This document shows positions 10,978-17,267 of a stretch of 32,543 bases of DNA, piece by piece; position 1 is the first letter of the stretch; each line of letters begins with the position of its first letter. Under the pieces are notes generated by a model. The model had not been told where the DNA came from and did not search any database. It worked only from the letters and a program-made list of their open reading frames with translations. This DNA is from an uncultured Paracoccaceae bacterium (lineage in GTDB: Bacteria > Pseudomonadota > Alphaproteobacteria > Rhodobacterales > Rhodobacteraceae), in contig CALILP010000162.1 in the NCBI GenBank assembly GCA_938016515.1, forward strand, positions 1 to 32,543, given 5' to 3'. The position numbers and the translations under genes were made by a program.

Positions 10978-11478
10978 TCAGATCTTGATCTGGTTGAGGA
11001 CAAATTGAAACGCTTCCGCAGAGATGACACCGTGATATGCGCCGCGTTTGCCAAGCAATTGAAAGGCAAAGCCGGTTTGTGCGTAGGTTTCAAACGCGGC
11101 CCGGCTGAGATGGATTGTCCCTGTTTCTTCGCGGTCGCAGACCGGATGGCAGAAATTGCGTCGCCGGTCCTTCTTTGAATATGCTAGCCGCGTTCCAAAA
11201 GACCACGCCTCGGTAATCTTGGGGTAGTTTAGATCATTGCGGGCAACGCTTACGAGTATGTGATAGCCCGTGCTGTCTGGCCCGCGTTCAAAAGCCGGGG
11301 CCGCGTAGAGAACTGTGACCGCGTCCGCGTAAAGCCGTTGCGGTTTCGCAAAGGCAAAGCTGCGACCGGTATGGACGTTGTTACCTGTTGTGACGTCTGG
11401 CGGACCGCTGCAGCCGGCCAGCATCAAAAGGGTCAATATGAAACGAAAGGTGAACATGAGGGCACGTTGCGCCCTCAT
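10978..11478 (-). CDS. small lipoprotein of unknown function
   Basis: The N terminus has a basic start, a hydrophobic run and the lipobox LAGC (Cys23 from this start), so the protein should be lipidated and anchored to a membrane. The mature part, about 143 residues, has two Cys (FCHPVCDREE) and no family I recognise. Two start codons are possible: 11478 and the in-frame ATG at 11457, which would give a shorter signal with Cys16. Neither has a clear ribosome-binding site, and both lie in the arms of one hairpin. I kept the longer form because of its charged n-region. The gene starts 23 bases after the prfC stop, in the same direction. Confidence 0.7.
   Translation of the reverse strand: MRAQRALMFTFRFILTLLMLAGCSGPPDVTTGNNVHTGRSFAFAKPQRLYADAVTVLYAAPAFERGPDSTGYHILVSVARNDLNYPKITEAWSFGTRLAYSKKDRRRNFCHPVCDREETGTIHLSRAAFETYAQTGFAFQLLGKRGAYHGVISAEAFQFVLNQIKI
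11456..11478 (-). promoter_or_regulatory. hairpin between prfC and the lipoprotein gene, covering both possible start codons
   Basis: A perfect 8-bp stem (ATGAGGGC / GCCCTCAT) with a 7-base loop. It lies 24 bases after the prfC stop and could end prfC transcripts, but no T-run follows. The ATG at 11478 forms the top of one arm, and two bases of the ATG at 11457 lie in the other. Confidence 0.5.
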
Positions 11479-11501
11479 TGGTTAATTTCAGATAAACGAT
11501 A

Positions 11502-13097
11502 CTAGACCATCATCTCTTTGGTCGCCGACAACGTCACATCTGGATAATCCCGTGCAACCCGGTCGATGTCCCACTGTAACCGCGTCAAGAACACGACGTC
11601 CCCGTCATTGTCCTGTGCGATGTGCTGCTTGTTGGCTGCGCCAAAGGCTTCAACGGCGTCCTTCTCACCCAAAACCCAGCGGGCGGATGTGAACTGCGAT
11701 TGCTCAAACCGCACAGGCAAGCCGTATTCCAACTCGATCCGAGAGGCCAAAACCTCGAACTGCAAGGCCCCCACAACACCGACAATAAAACCAGAGCCAA
11801 ACGTCGGCTTGAACACCTTGGCGGCCCCTTCCTCAGCGAACTGCATCAAGGCTTTCTCAAGGTGTTTTGCCTTCATCGGATCACCAGCCCGGCAGGCCTG
11901 CAGTAATTCCGGCGCAAAGGACGGGATCCCGGACACGCGGATCGCTTCGCCTTCGGTCAGTGTATCACCGATCCGCAATTGGCCATGGTTTGGGATGCCA
12001 AGGATGTCGCCGGCGTAGGCTTCCTCCGCCAACTCCCGATCCGCGGCCAGAAACATCACCGGATTGGTGATCGCCATCTGCTTTTTCGACCGGACATGGG
12101 TCAGCTTCATGCCCCGCTCAAAGTGGCCAGAGGCCAGACGCACAAAAGCCACCCGATCGCGGTGCTTGGGGTCCATGTTGGCCTGCACTTTGAACACGAA
12201 ACCTGCGACTTTAGGCTCTTCTGGGGCGATGTTGCGGGGCTGGGCGGTTTGCACCTGTGGCTCAGGTCCGTAGGTGGCGATCCCATCCATCAGCTCTTTC
12301 ACCCCGAAAGAATTCATCGCAGAGCCAAACCAGATCGGCGTCATCGTGCCGTCCAGCAAGGCTTGGGGATCAAGTGGTGGCAAAAGTTCTTTCGCCATCT
12401 CGATCTCTTCCAGAAACTTTTCCAGCAAATGCGCGGGGACATGGTCGGCCAGCTTTGGATCGTCCAAACCGCTGAACTGGATGCTTTCTGCGACCTTATT
12501 GCGATCGGCCCGATCCATCAGTTCCAGCTTATCGCGCAGAATGTCGTAGCAGCCAACAAACTCGCGGCCGACACCAATGGGCCAGGACGCAGGGGTCACA
12601 TCAATCGCGAGGTTTTCTTGGATTTCGTCGATGATTTCGAAGGTATCCCGGCTTTCGCGATCCATCTTATTACAAAAGGTCAGGATCGGCAGGTCGCGCA
12701 ACCGGCAGACCTCGAACAGCTTCTGCGTTTGGCTTTCCACACCTTTGGCGCCATCAATCACCATGACGGCTGCATCCACGGCAGTCAGGGTGCGGTAGGT
12801 ATCCTCGGAAAAGTCAGAGTGGCCGGGGGTGTCCACCAGATTGAACCGGTATTTTTCGAAATCGAATGACATGGCAGAGGCGCTTACGGAAATCCCGCGA
12901 TCCTTTTCCATCTGCATAAAGTCGGACCGGGTCCGGCGTGCCTCGCCCTTTGCGCGCACTTGTCCGGCCATCTGAATGGCGCCCCCATACAACAGAAATT
13001 TCTCGGTCAGGGTCGTCTTGCCCGCATCCGGGTGCGAGATGATCGCAAAGGTCCGGCGGCGGGCGATTTCGGGGGGGAGTGCGGGGCGATTTGTCAT
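11502..13097 (-). CDS. prfC: peptide chain release factor 3
   Basis: RF3 is a translational GTPase that recycles RF1 and RF2 from the ribosome. The chosen ATG at 13097 gives 531 residues, the normal length. A 28-codon upstream extension in the open frame is Pro/Arg-rich and not family-like. Motifs: P-loop SHPDAGKTTLTEK (about 21-33), DTPGHSDF (G3), NKMDRES (G4) and the domain II/III region with FVFKVQANMDPKHRDR near residues 300-315. The ribosome-binding site is weak. The gene is divergent from the lipoprotein gene at 13201. Confidence 0.95.
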   Translation of the reverse strand: MTNRPALPPEIARRRTFAIISHPDAGKTTLTEKFLLYGGAIQMAGQVRAKGEARRTRSDFMQMEKDRGISVSASAMSFDFEKYRFNLVDTPGHSDFSEDTYRTLTAVDAAVMVIDGAKGVESQTQKLFEVCRLRDLPILTFCNKMDRESRDTFEIIDEIQENLAIDVTPASWPIGVGREFVGCYDILRDKLELMDRADRNKVAESIQFSGLDDPKLADHVPAHLLEKFLEEIEMAKELLPPLDPQALLDGTMTPIWFGSAMNSFGVKELMDGIATYGPEPQVQTAQPRNIAPEEPKVAGFVFKVQANMDPKHRDRVAFVRLASGHFERGMKLTHVRSKKQMAITNPVMFLAADRELAEEAYAGDILGIPNHGQLRIGDTLTEGEAIRVSGIPSFAPELLQACRAGDPMKAKHLEKALMQFAEEGAAKVFKPTFGSGFIVGVVGALQFEVLASRIELEYGLPVRFEQSQFTSARWVLGEKDAVEAFGAANKQHIAQDNDGDVVFLTRLQWDIDRVARDYPDVTLSATKEMMV

Positions 13098-13200
13098 GGG
13101 CCGGGGTGTACGCGGGCAGGGGGCAAAGGGCAATCGTGGACGTGACCTGCACATGGCCAAAGGTAACGCTTTGTTAAGCATGATCCGCGATGAAGGGAGG

Positions 13201-13743
13201 ATGCGTTATGTGACCTTGATACTTTTTGCTGCTATGTCGGCCTGTGGCGGGGCTGGTGGGTCCGGGTCGGGGTCCGACATCATTCCACGTGAACCCATTG
13301 TACCCATCATTCCGGATGTCGATCCGGTGCCAACGGGGGCAGCCACATATAACGGGGTTATTGGCTTGCGGTTCTTGTCGCCATCCAGCGGGTCACCTGT
13401 GGACTTGGACGGGGATCTGTCTTTGCAAGTGAACTTCGACGACATGGCGGCGGCTGTGACAGGCAGCGCAACCGGGTTTCACCAAGATACGGCCACCTAT
13501 ACAGGCAACCTGCTGGTCAATACTGGGGCGCTGGACGACAGCGACGGCGGGTTGGATTTTGTCACGAACATCAACGGCAGCTTGCTGACCGGAACCAGCA
13601 ATTATCTGGTATTGGGTCAAATGCGGGGCGAGGTGTTGGGCACAGGAGAAACAGCAGCGACCGGGAACGTCTCAGGTCAGGTGCTGGAGCGCGGTCAGCC
13701 GTCAGCGCTGTCGGGCGACTTTCAGGCTGCGCGCCAGCCCTAG
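13201..13743 (+). CDS. lipoprotein with a beta-rich, possibly transferrin-binding-protein-like barrel domain
   Basis: A short signal peptide with a lipobox-like end (AAMSAC, Cys15) marks a lipoprotein of 180 residues. A Gly/Ser-rich linker and a Pro/Ile stretch follow. The rest is beta-rich with repeated Gly-x-Gly and Asn/Asp turns (GVIGLRF, TGSATGF, GNLLVNTG, NGSLLTG) and ends in SGDFQAARQP, much like the small C-terminal barrel of TbpB-like surface lipoproteins; this is a resemblance, not a firm match. The start is uncertain: AAGGGAGG abuts the ATG at 13201, leaving no spacer, whereas GTG at 13210 has ideal spacing and ATG at 13180 is also in frame. The stop TAG is part of the CTAG flanking an inserted element. 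Confidence 0.72.
   Translation: MRYVTLILFAAMSACGGAGGSGSGSDIIPREPIVPIIPDVDPVPTGAATYNGVIGLRFLSPSSGSPVDLDGDLSLQVNFDDMAAAVTGSATGFHQDTATYTGNLLVNTGALDDSDGGLDFVTNINGSLLTGTSNYLVLGQMRGEVLGTGETAATGNVSGQVLERGQPSALSGDFQAARQP
13740..13743. repeat. left target-site duplication CTAG
   Basis: CTAG directly precedes the left inverted repeat. Its TAG is the stop codon of the lipoprotein gene. Confidence 0.75.
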
Positions 13744-13763
13744 GGTCAGGACCCATTCATTTT
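13744..13763 (+). repeat. left terminal inverted repeat of the 383-bp element
   Basis: Reads GGTCAGGACCCATTCATTTT and matches the reverse complement of the right end at 17 of 20 positions. Confidence 0.78.
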
Positions 13764-14106
13764 GGGGCATCAGTGCAGCAGATTTTTTCTGTGACTGGGT
13801 GAGGGGCAACGGCTACTGGTCCGATTTTCGCCCCAAACGCTGCGCAGGAATAGTCGCTCTCTTTCAAGCAGATGTAACGCCTCCTCTCGGGACATTGCTG
13901 CGCAATACCCTTCTGGGCAAAGGATCACAGGGAAAATCAGCAGCACGCGTCACGCCGGAGGCATGCGAATATTCGACTGGCGCCCCTTTGGGGCAACGGG
14001 CTTTGAGTTCACGTCATCTCAGCGGTATGGCCAGCTTGTCCGTAGAATAACTATGGCCGGCGCTGCCCAAACCACTGACACTTAGTGAAATCAAAGCTAA
14101 TGATCT

Positions 14107-14126
14107 AAAATTCATGGGTTCTGACC
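14107..14126 (-). repeat. right terminal inverted repeat of the 383-bp element
   Basis: On the minus strand reads GGTCAGAACCCATGAATTTT, differing from the left end at three positions. Confidence 0.78.
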
Positions 14127-14130
14127 CTAG
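14127..14130. repeat. right target-site duplication CTAG
   Basis: CTAG directly follows the right inverted repeat and equals the four bases before the left one. The stop of the Hint-domain gene begins nine bases further on. Confidence 0.75.
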
Positions 14131-14138
14131 TCAGGGTA

Positions 14139-15152
14139 CTAGCTGGTTTTGTTGGAAGACGCTTTGCGTAACAGCTCCACCGCGTCTGGGTGTGATAACA
14201 GCTTTTCCTGCACTTCGTAGTCCAGATGCGGGCGATGGGTGTGGCCCGCACCCTGCGTGTTCACATCATCAGGCAAGGCCGCACGGGTGCGCGGATCTAT
14301 CAATAGCGATTCAGCTGCAATGCCTTCTGCATAGATGATCTGATGCTCGTCAAACAGCAGTTGAAAGTAGTCCACAAAACCGCCGTCCTGCTGAACCACA
14401 CTGTCGCCGTTGATCAGATGACGGACCTTGACCAGCACCTCCGAGCGTCCAGCCCCAAGGCGGTCCTGACGTTGGTAGACGAACAACCGGTGATCGGGGC
14501 TGACCACCAGATCGTTCTCGTTATGCAAAGCACCCTTTTTGATCACAACTGGGGCAAAGCTGCCCGTGGCGCGCAAGGTGGTCTGACCGACCCAGCGGAT
14601 TTCCTGCGGGCCGTCATCGCGAGTCAGAACCTTGTCGCCGGCGCGTAAATCCTCAATCGGGATCTGACGGCCAGAGGCCATGGTAATATGCGTGCCACGG
14701 GTGAATGACACGCAGGCCACCTCTGCAAAGCGGGTGGTGGCAGTATGGCGATCAAGGCCTACTAACTGATACGCGGTATCGGGTGCAAATGTGGCCAAGG
14801 GCAAAACGTAGATATCTTCAACGCCGCCGCTTTCGACCTCGACAAAGACCAGCGCGTCAAAGGTGGTGCCGTCAGGGGCCATCACCGTGATGCAGCAATC
14901 CAAAACAACGTCGTTCCCGACGGTGCCGACCTCACTGCCTGCGGCGAGTGTGAACGCGGCCTTAGGTCCGTGAAAACCCAGCGTCAACCGGGCCCGCGTG
15001 GCAGAGCGGCGCAGCTGATAAATATCGTCAAGCACCAGTTCATCAGCAAACGACAGCGCGTCGCCTTCTGCGACACCTTCGGTCACAATAAAATCGTCAC
15101 CGCGAAACACGGTAACGGTTTGTTCCGTCGTCGTCTTTTCCGAAGATGACAT
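14139..15152 (-). CDS. Hint-domain protein (Hint_2 type)
   Basis: The protein has 337 residues. The first part (about 1-140) is beta-rich with no family I can name. The Hint domain begins at VACVSFTRGTHITM, where a Cys is followed by the conserved Gly-Thr, continues through IEDLRAGDKVLTRDDG and IRWVGQ, and includes SPDHRLFVY and a C-terminal DEHQIIYAEGIAAESL. This is the Hint_2 arrangement found in many Roseobacter secreted or surface proteins; whether it self-cleaves is unknown. The ATG at 15152 has GGGA a few bases upstream. The open frame continues far upstream through the SDR gene on the other strand, but that part is a shadow. No signal peptide is visible. Confidence 0.85.
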   Translation of the reverse strand: MSSSEKTTTEQTVTVFRGDDFIVTEGVAEGDALSFADELVLDDIYQLRRSATRARLTLGFHGPKAAFTLAAGSEVGTVGNDVVLDCCITVMAPDGTTFDALVFVEVESGGVEDIYVLPLATFAPDTAYQLVGLDRHTATTRFAEVACVSFTRGTHITMASGRQIPIEDLRAGDKVLTRDDGPQEIRWVGQTTLRATGSFAPVVIKKGALHNENDLVVSPDHRLFVYQRQDRLGAGRSEVLVKVRHLINGDSVVQQDGGFVDYFQLLFDEHQIIYAEGIAAESLLIDPRTRAALPDDVNTQGAGHTHRPHLDYEVQEKLLSHPDAVELLRKASSNKTS

Positions 15153-15173
15153 GCGTGTCCCACTACAAATCAA

Positions 15174-15188
15174 CGGTGTGTCACACCG
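15174..15188. promoter_or_regulatory. perfect palindrome, candidate operator between the Hint and SDR genes
   Basis: CGGTGTG-T-CACACCG, seven-base arms around one central base, lies 22 bases upstream of the Hint start and 110 bases upstream of the SDR start. Position and symmetry suggest a repressor site; the regulator is unknown. Confidence 0.45.
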
Positions 15189-15249
15189 CGGCCCTACGGT
15201 ATTGAGGCCCGTGCTTGGCGTCAACGCATAGCGCCCCGATTGCCCCCTG

Positions 15250-15272
15250 ACACGGGGAATGCTAGGCCGTGT
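15250..15272. promoter_or_regulatory. second dyad upstream of the SDR gene
   Basis: ACACGG and CCGTGT form an inverted repeat with an 11-base spacer, 26 bases before the SDR start codon. The arms resemble those of the palindrome at 15174-15188, with the motif order changed. Confidence 0.3.
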
Positions 15273-15297
15273 GAAACCATATAACAGGAGATGTATC

Positions 15298-16077
15298 ATG
15301 GAACTTGGGATAAAGGGTAAACAGGCTCTTGTGTGTGCGTCTTCAAAGGGTCTGGGCCGGGGCTGCGCCGAGGCATTGGCCGCAGCCGGGGTCAATCTGA
15401 CGCTCAACGCGCGCGGTGCCGAGGCGCTGGAAGCAACAGCAGCAGACCTGCGCAGTCGGTTCGGTGTGGATGTGGTGACCGTGGCGGCAGATGTGACAAC
15501 CCAAGAAGGCCGCAAAGCCTGTCTGGATGCCGCAGGCGACATTGATATCCTCGTGACCAACGCAGGCGGTCCGCCTCCGGGCCTGTGGTCCGACTGGAAC
15601 CGGGATGATTTTATCGGGGCCCTTGATGCCAATATGCTGGCACCCATCGCACTCATGCAGGCGGCCTTGCCGGGCATGATCGACCGGGGCTGGGGCCGGG
15701 TCGTGAACATCACCTCGGGCTCTGTCAAAGCACCAATTCCGCAACTGGGCCTGTCCAACACAGCGCGCGCTGGTCTGACTGGATTTGTGGCGGGGACAGC
15801 CCGTCAGGTCGCCGAGCACGGGGTCACGATCAACAACTTGTTGCCGGGTATTCACGCGACAGACCGTGCGGTCAGCCTTGATACGGCCGTTTCCAACGCA
15901 CAGGGGATCGACATCGATCAGGCGACAAAGCAGCGGCAGGCGACAATCCCGGCACGGCGTTACGGCACAGCACAAGAGTTCGGGGCCACCTGCGCCTTCA
16001 TGTGTTCGCAGCACGCGGGCTTTATGGTCGGACAGAACATTGTCCTCGATGGGGGCGCGATTAACGCGACGCTATAG
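15298..16077 (+). CDS. SDR-family oxidoreductase lacking the Tyr-x3-Lys pair
   Basis: A 259-residue Rossmann-fold protein of the short-chain dehydrogenase family. The cofactor motif ASSKGLGRG is at 14-22, NAG at 88-90 and the N-terminal strand of the catalytic region NITSGS at 137-142. Where the catalytic Tyr-x3-Lys should be, the sequence is Ser153-Asn-Thr-Ala-Arg157. A subgroup annotated as FabG-like carries this LSN..RAG pattern, so it is probably a real family trait. Its reaction is unknown, and a classical oxidoreductase mechanism is doubtful. The ATG at 15298 has caggag eight bases upstream. AlkC starts three bases after the stop. Confidence 0.88.
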   Translation: MELGIKGKQALVCASSKGLGRGCAEALAAAGVNLTLNARGAEALEATAADLRSRFGVDVVTVAADVTTQEGRKACLDAAGDIDILVTNAGGPPPGLWSDWNRDDFIGALDANMLAPIALMQAALPGMIDRGWGRVVNITSGSVKAPIPQLGLSNTARAGLTGFVAGTARQVAEHGVTINNLLPGIHATDRAVSLDTAVSNAQGIDIDQATKQRQATIPARRYGTAQEFGATCAFMCSQHAGFMVGQNIVLDGGAINATL

Positions 16078-16080
16078 GGG

Positions 16081-17208
16081 ATGACCGCTGGCTACAGCAT
16101 GAAAGACGACTTGTTCAATCGGGACACCGTGTCCCGGTTGGGCAAAGAGTTCGAAGCAGCGGGCGTCTTCAAAGCCGGCCCCTTCGTGGAACAGGTCATG
16201 GCGGGCCTTGCGCCGCTTGAACTCAAGGCGCGGATCAGCTGGATCGCAACGGTCTTGTCAGATCACCTGCCGCCCGATTTCCCTGCAGCTGCCAAGGCAA
16301 TCCACGCAGGCCTTCCGGACCCGTTGGACCCGTCCAAAACGGACGATGACTTTGGCCATTTCATCCACGCGCCCCTTGGGTTTTACGTGGAAAATCATGG
16401 CCTTGAGGGGCACCTTGAAACCAGTCTCGATCTGCTGGAGGCCATCACAAAGCGCTTTTCAATGGAGTTTTCGATCCGGGCCTTTCTGAACACCTATCAG
16501 GACGCGGTGCTGGAGCGGATGCAGGATTGGGCGGTTGACCCAAACTACCACGTCAGGCGTCTGGTCAGCGAAGGCACGCGACCCCGTCTACCGTGGGGGC
16601 AAAACGTTGGGCTGACACCGGACAACACGCTACCATTGCTGGATAAGCTTCATGCTGACCCTACGCGGTATGTGACAAGGTCGGTCGCTAACCATCTGAA
16701 TGACATCACGAAGAAAGCGCCGGATGTTGTTCTTGATCGCTTGGCCTCATGGGATCAATTGAACCAACAAAACGCAAAAGAGCGGCACTGGATGGCGCGC
16801 CATACACTGCGTGGCTTGATCAAAGCAGGACATCCGGGGGCGATGGGGCATCTGGGGTATCACCCTGATGTGACGGTGGATGCGCAAGACGTGCAGATCA
16901 CGCCGGATGCGCTGGCGATGGGGGACGCGGCAGAGGTGTCCGTCACCCTGACCACGCCCAAAGACGCGCCGCTGATCGTCGACTACGTCATCGATTTCGT
17001 TAAGGCGAACGGGAAAACCGCGCCAAAGACGTTCAAGTTGAAGGTATTGGACACGAAGGCAGGCAAGCCAGTCACTCTCAAAAAGAGACATGTTTTCAAA
17101 GGTAACGCGACCACCTTTCAACTGTATCCGGGCCAACATCACCTGCACATACAGGTCAATGGCAAGATTGTTGGCGGTTGTGCATTCACGCTAAGTCTAT
17201 TGCCCTGA
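16081..17208 (+). CDS. alkC: AlkC-type DNA alkylation repair glycosylase with Ig-like domain
   Basis: AlkC removes alkylated bases such as 3-methyladenine and 3-methylcytosine from DNA without flipping the base. The 375 residues contain HEAT-like helical repeats (about 1-255) with family stretches MEFSIRAFL and HVRRLVSEGTRPRLPWG (about 157-173), and a beta-rich C-terminal Ig-like domain (about 262-375) as in the longer AlkC group. Two starts are possible: the ATG at 16081, immediately after aggggg-like bases, and the ATG at 16099 (MKDDLFNRD), which resembles family N termini better. The gene is only three bases from the SDR stop, so the pair is likely co-transcribed. No Ada-like regulator is nearby. 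Confidence 0.88.
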   Translation: MTAGYSMKDDLFNRDTVSRLGKEFEAAGVFKAGPFVEQVMAGLAPLELKARISWIATVLSDHLPPDFPAAAKAIHAGLPDPLDPSKTDDDFGHFIHAPLGFYVENHGLEGHLETSLDLLEAITKRFSMEFSIRAFLNTYQDAVLERMQDWAVDPNYHVRRLVSEGTRPRLPWGQNVGLTPDNTLPLLDKLHADPTRYVTRSVANHLNDITKKAPDVVLDRLASWDQLNQQNAKERHWMARHTLRGLIKAGHPGAMGHLGYHPDVTVDAQDVQITPDALAMGDAAEVSVTLTTPKDAPLIVDYVIDFVKANGKTAPKTFKLKVLDTKAGKPVTLKKRHVFKGNATTFQLYPGQHHLHIQVNGKIVGGCAFTLSLLP

Positions 17209-17267
17209 TCCTTGGCACTTGTTAGGGACAGCAAAACCCAATTGTTTCAGTCGAGTATGCATCGTCA

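Larger units (their letters stand above)
13744..14126. mobile_element. 383-bp non-autonomous insertion element (MITE-like), IS5-type target duplication
   Basis: The element is bounded by imperfect 20-bp terminal inverted repeats (17 of 20 matching) and flanked on both sides by CTAG, a 4-bp duplication of the YTAR type made by the IS5/IS427 branch of the IS5 family. No transposase reading frame of any length is present; the only open frame (13799-14050) has no transposase features. Inside are a GCCCC-TTT-GGGGC hairpin (13982-13994) and a repeated GGGGCAACGG (13803-13812 and 13990-13999). I infer a deleted or miniature element that must be mobilised in trans. It fills the whole gap between two converging genes. 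Confidence 0.78.

Noticed and set aside
13098-13181. 28-codon extension of prfC
   Set aside because: Pro/Arg/Cys-rich and absent from RF3 proteins; ATG at 13097 gives normal length.
13799-14050. Open frame inside the 383-bp element as a transposase remnant
   Set aside because: No DDE-type motif or similarity to a transposase N or C terminus is visible, and it is too short.
15153-15761. Upstream extension of the Hint-domain open frame
   Set aside because: It lies opposite the SDR coding sequence, is Arg/Ser/Pro-rich in the manner of an antisense shadow, and the ATG at 15152 has a ribosome-binding site.
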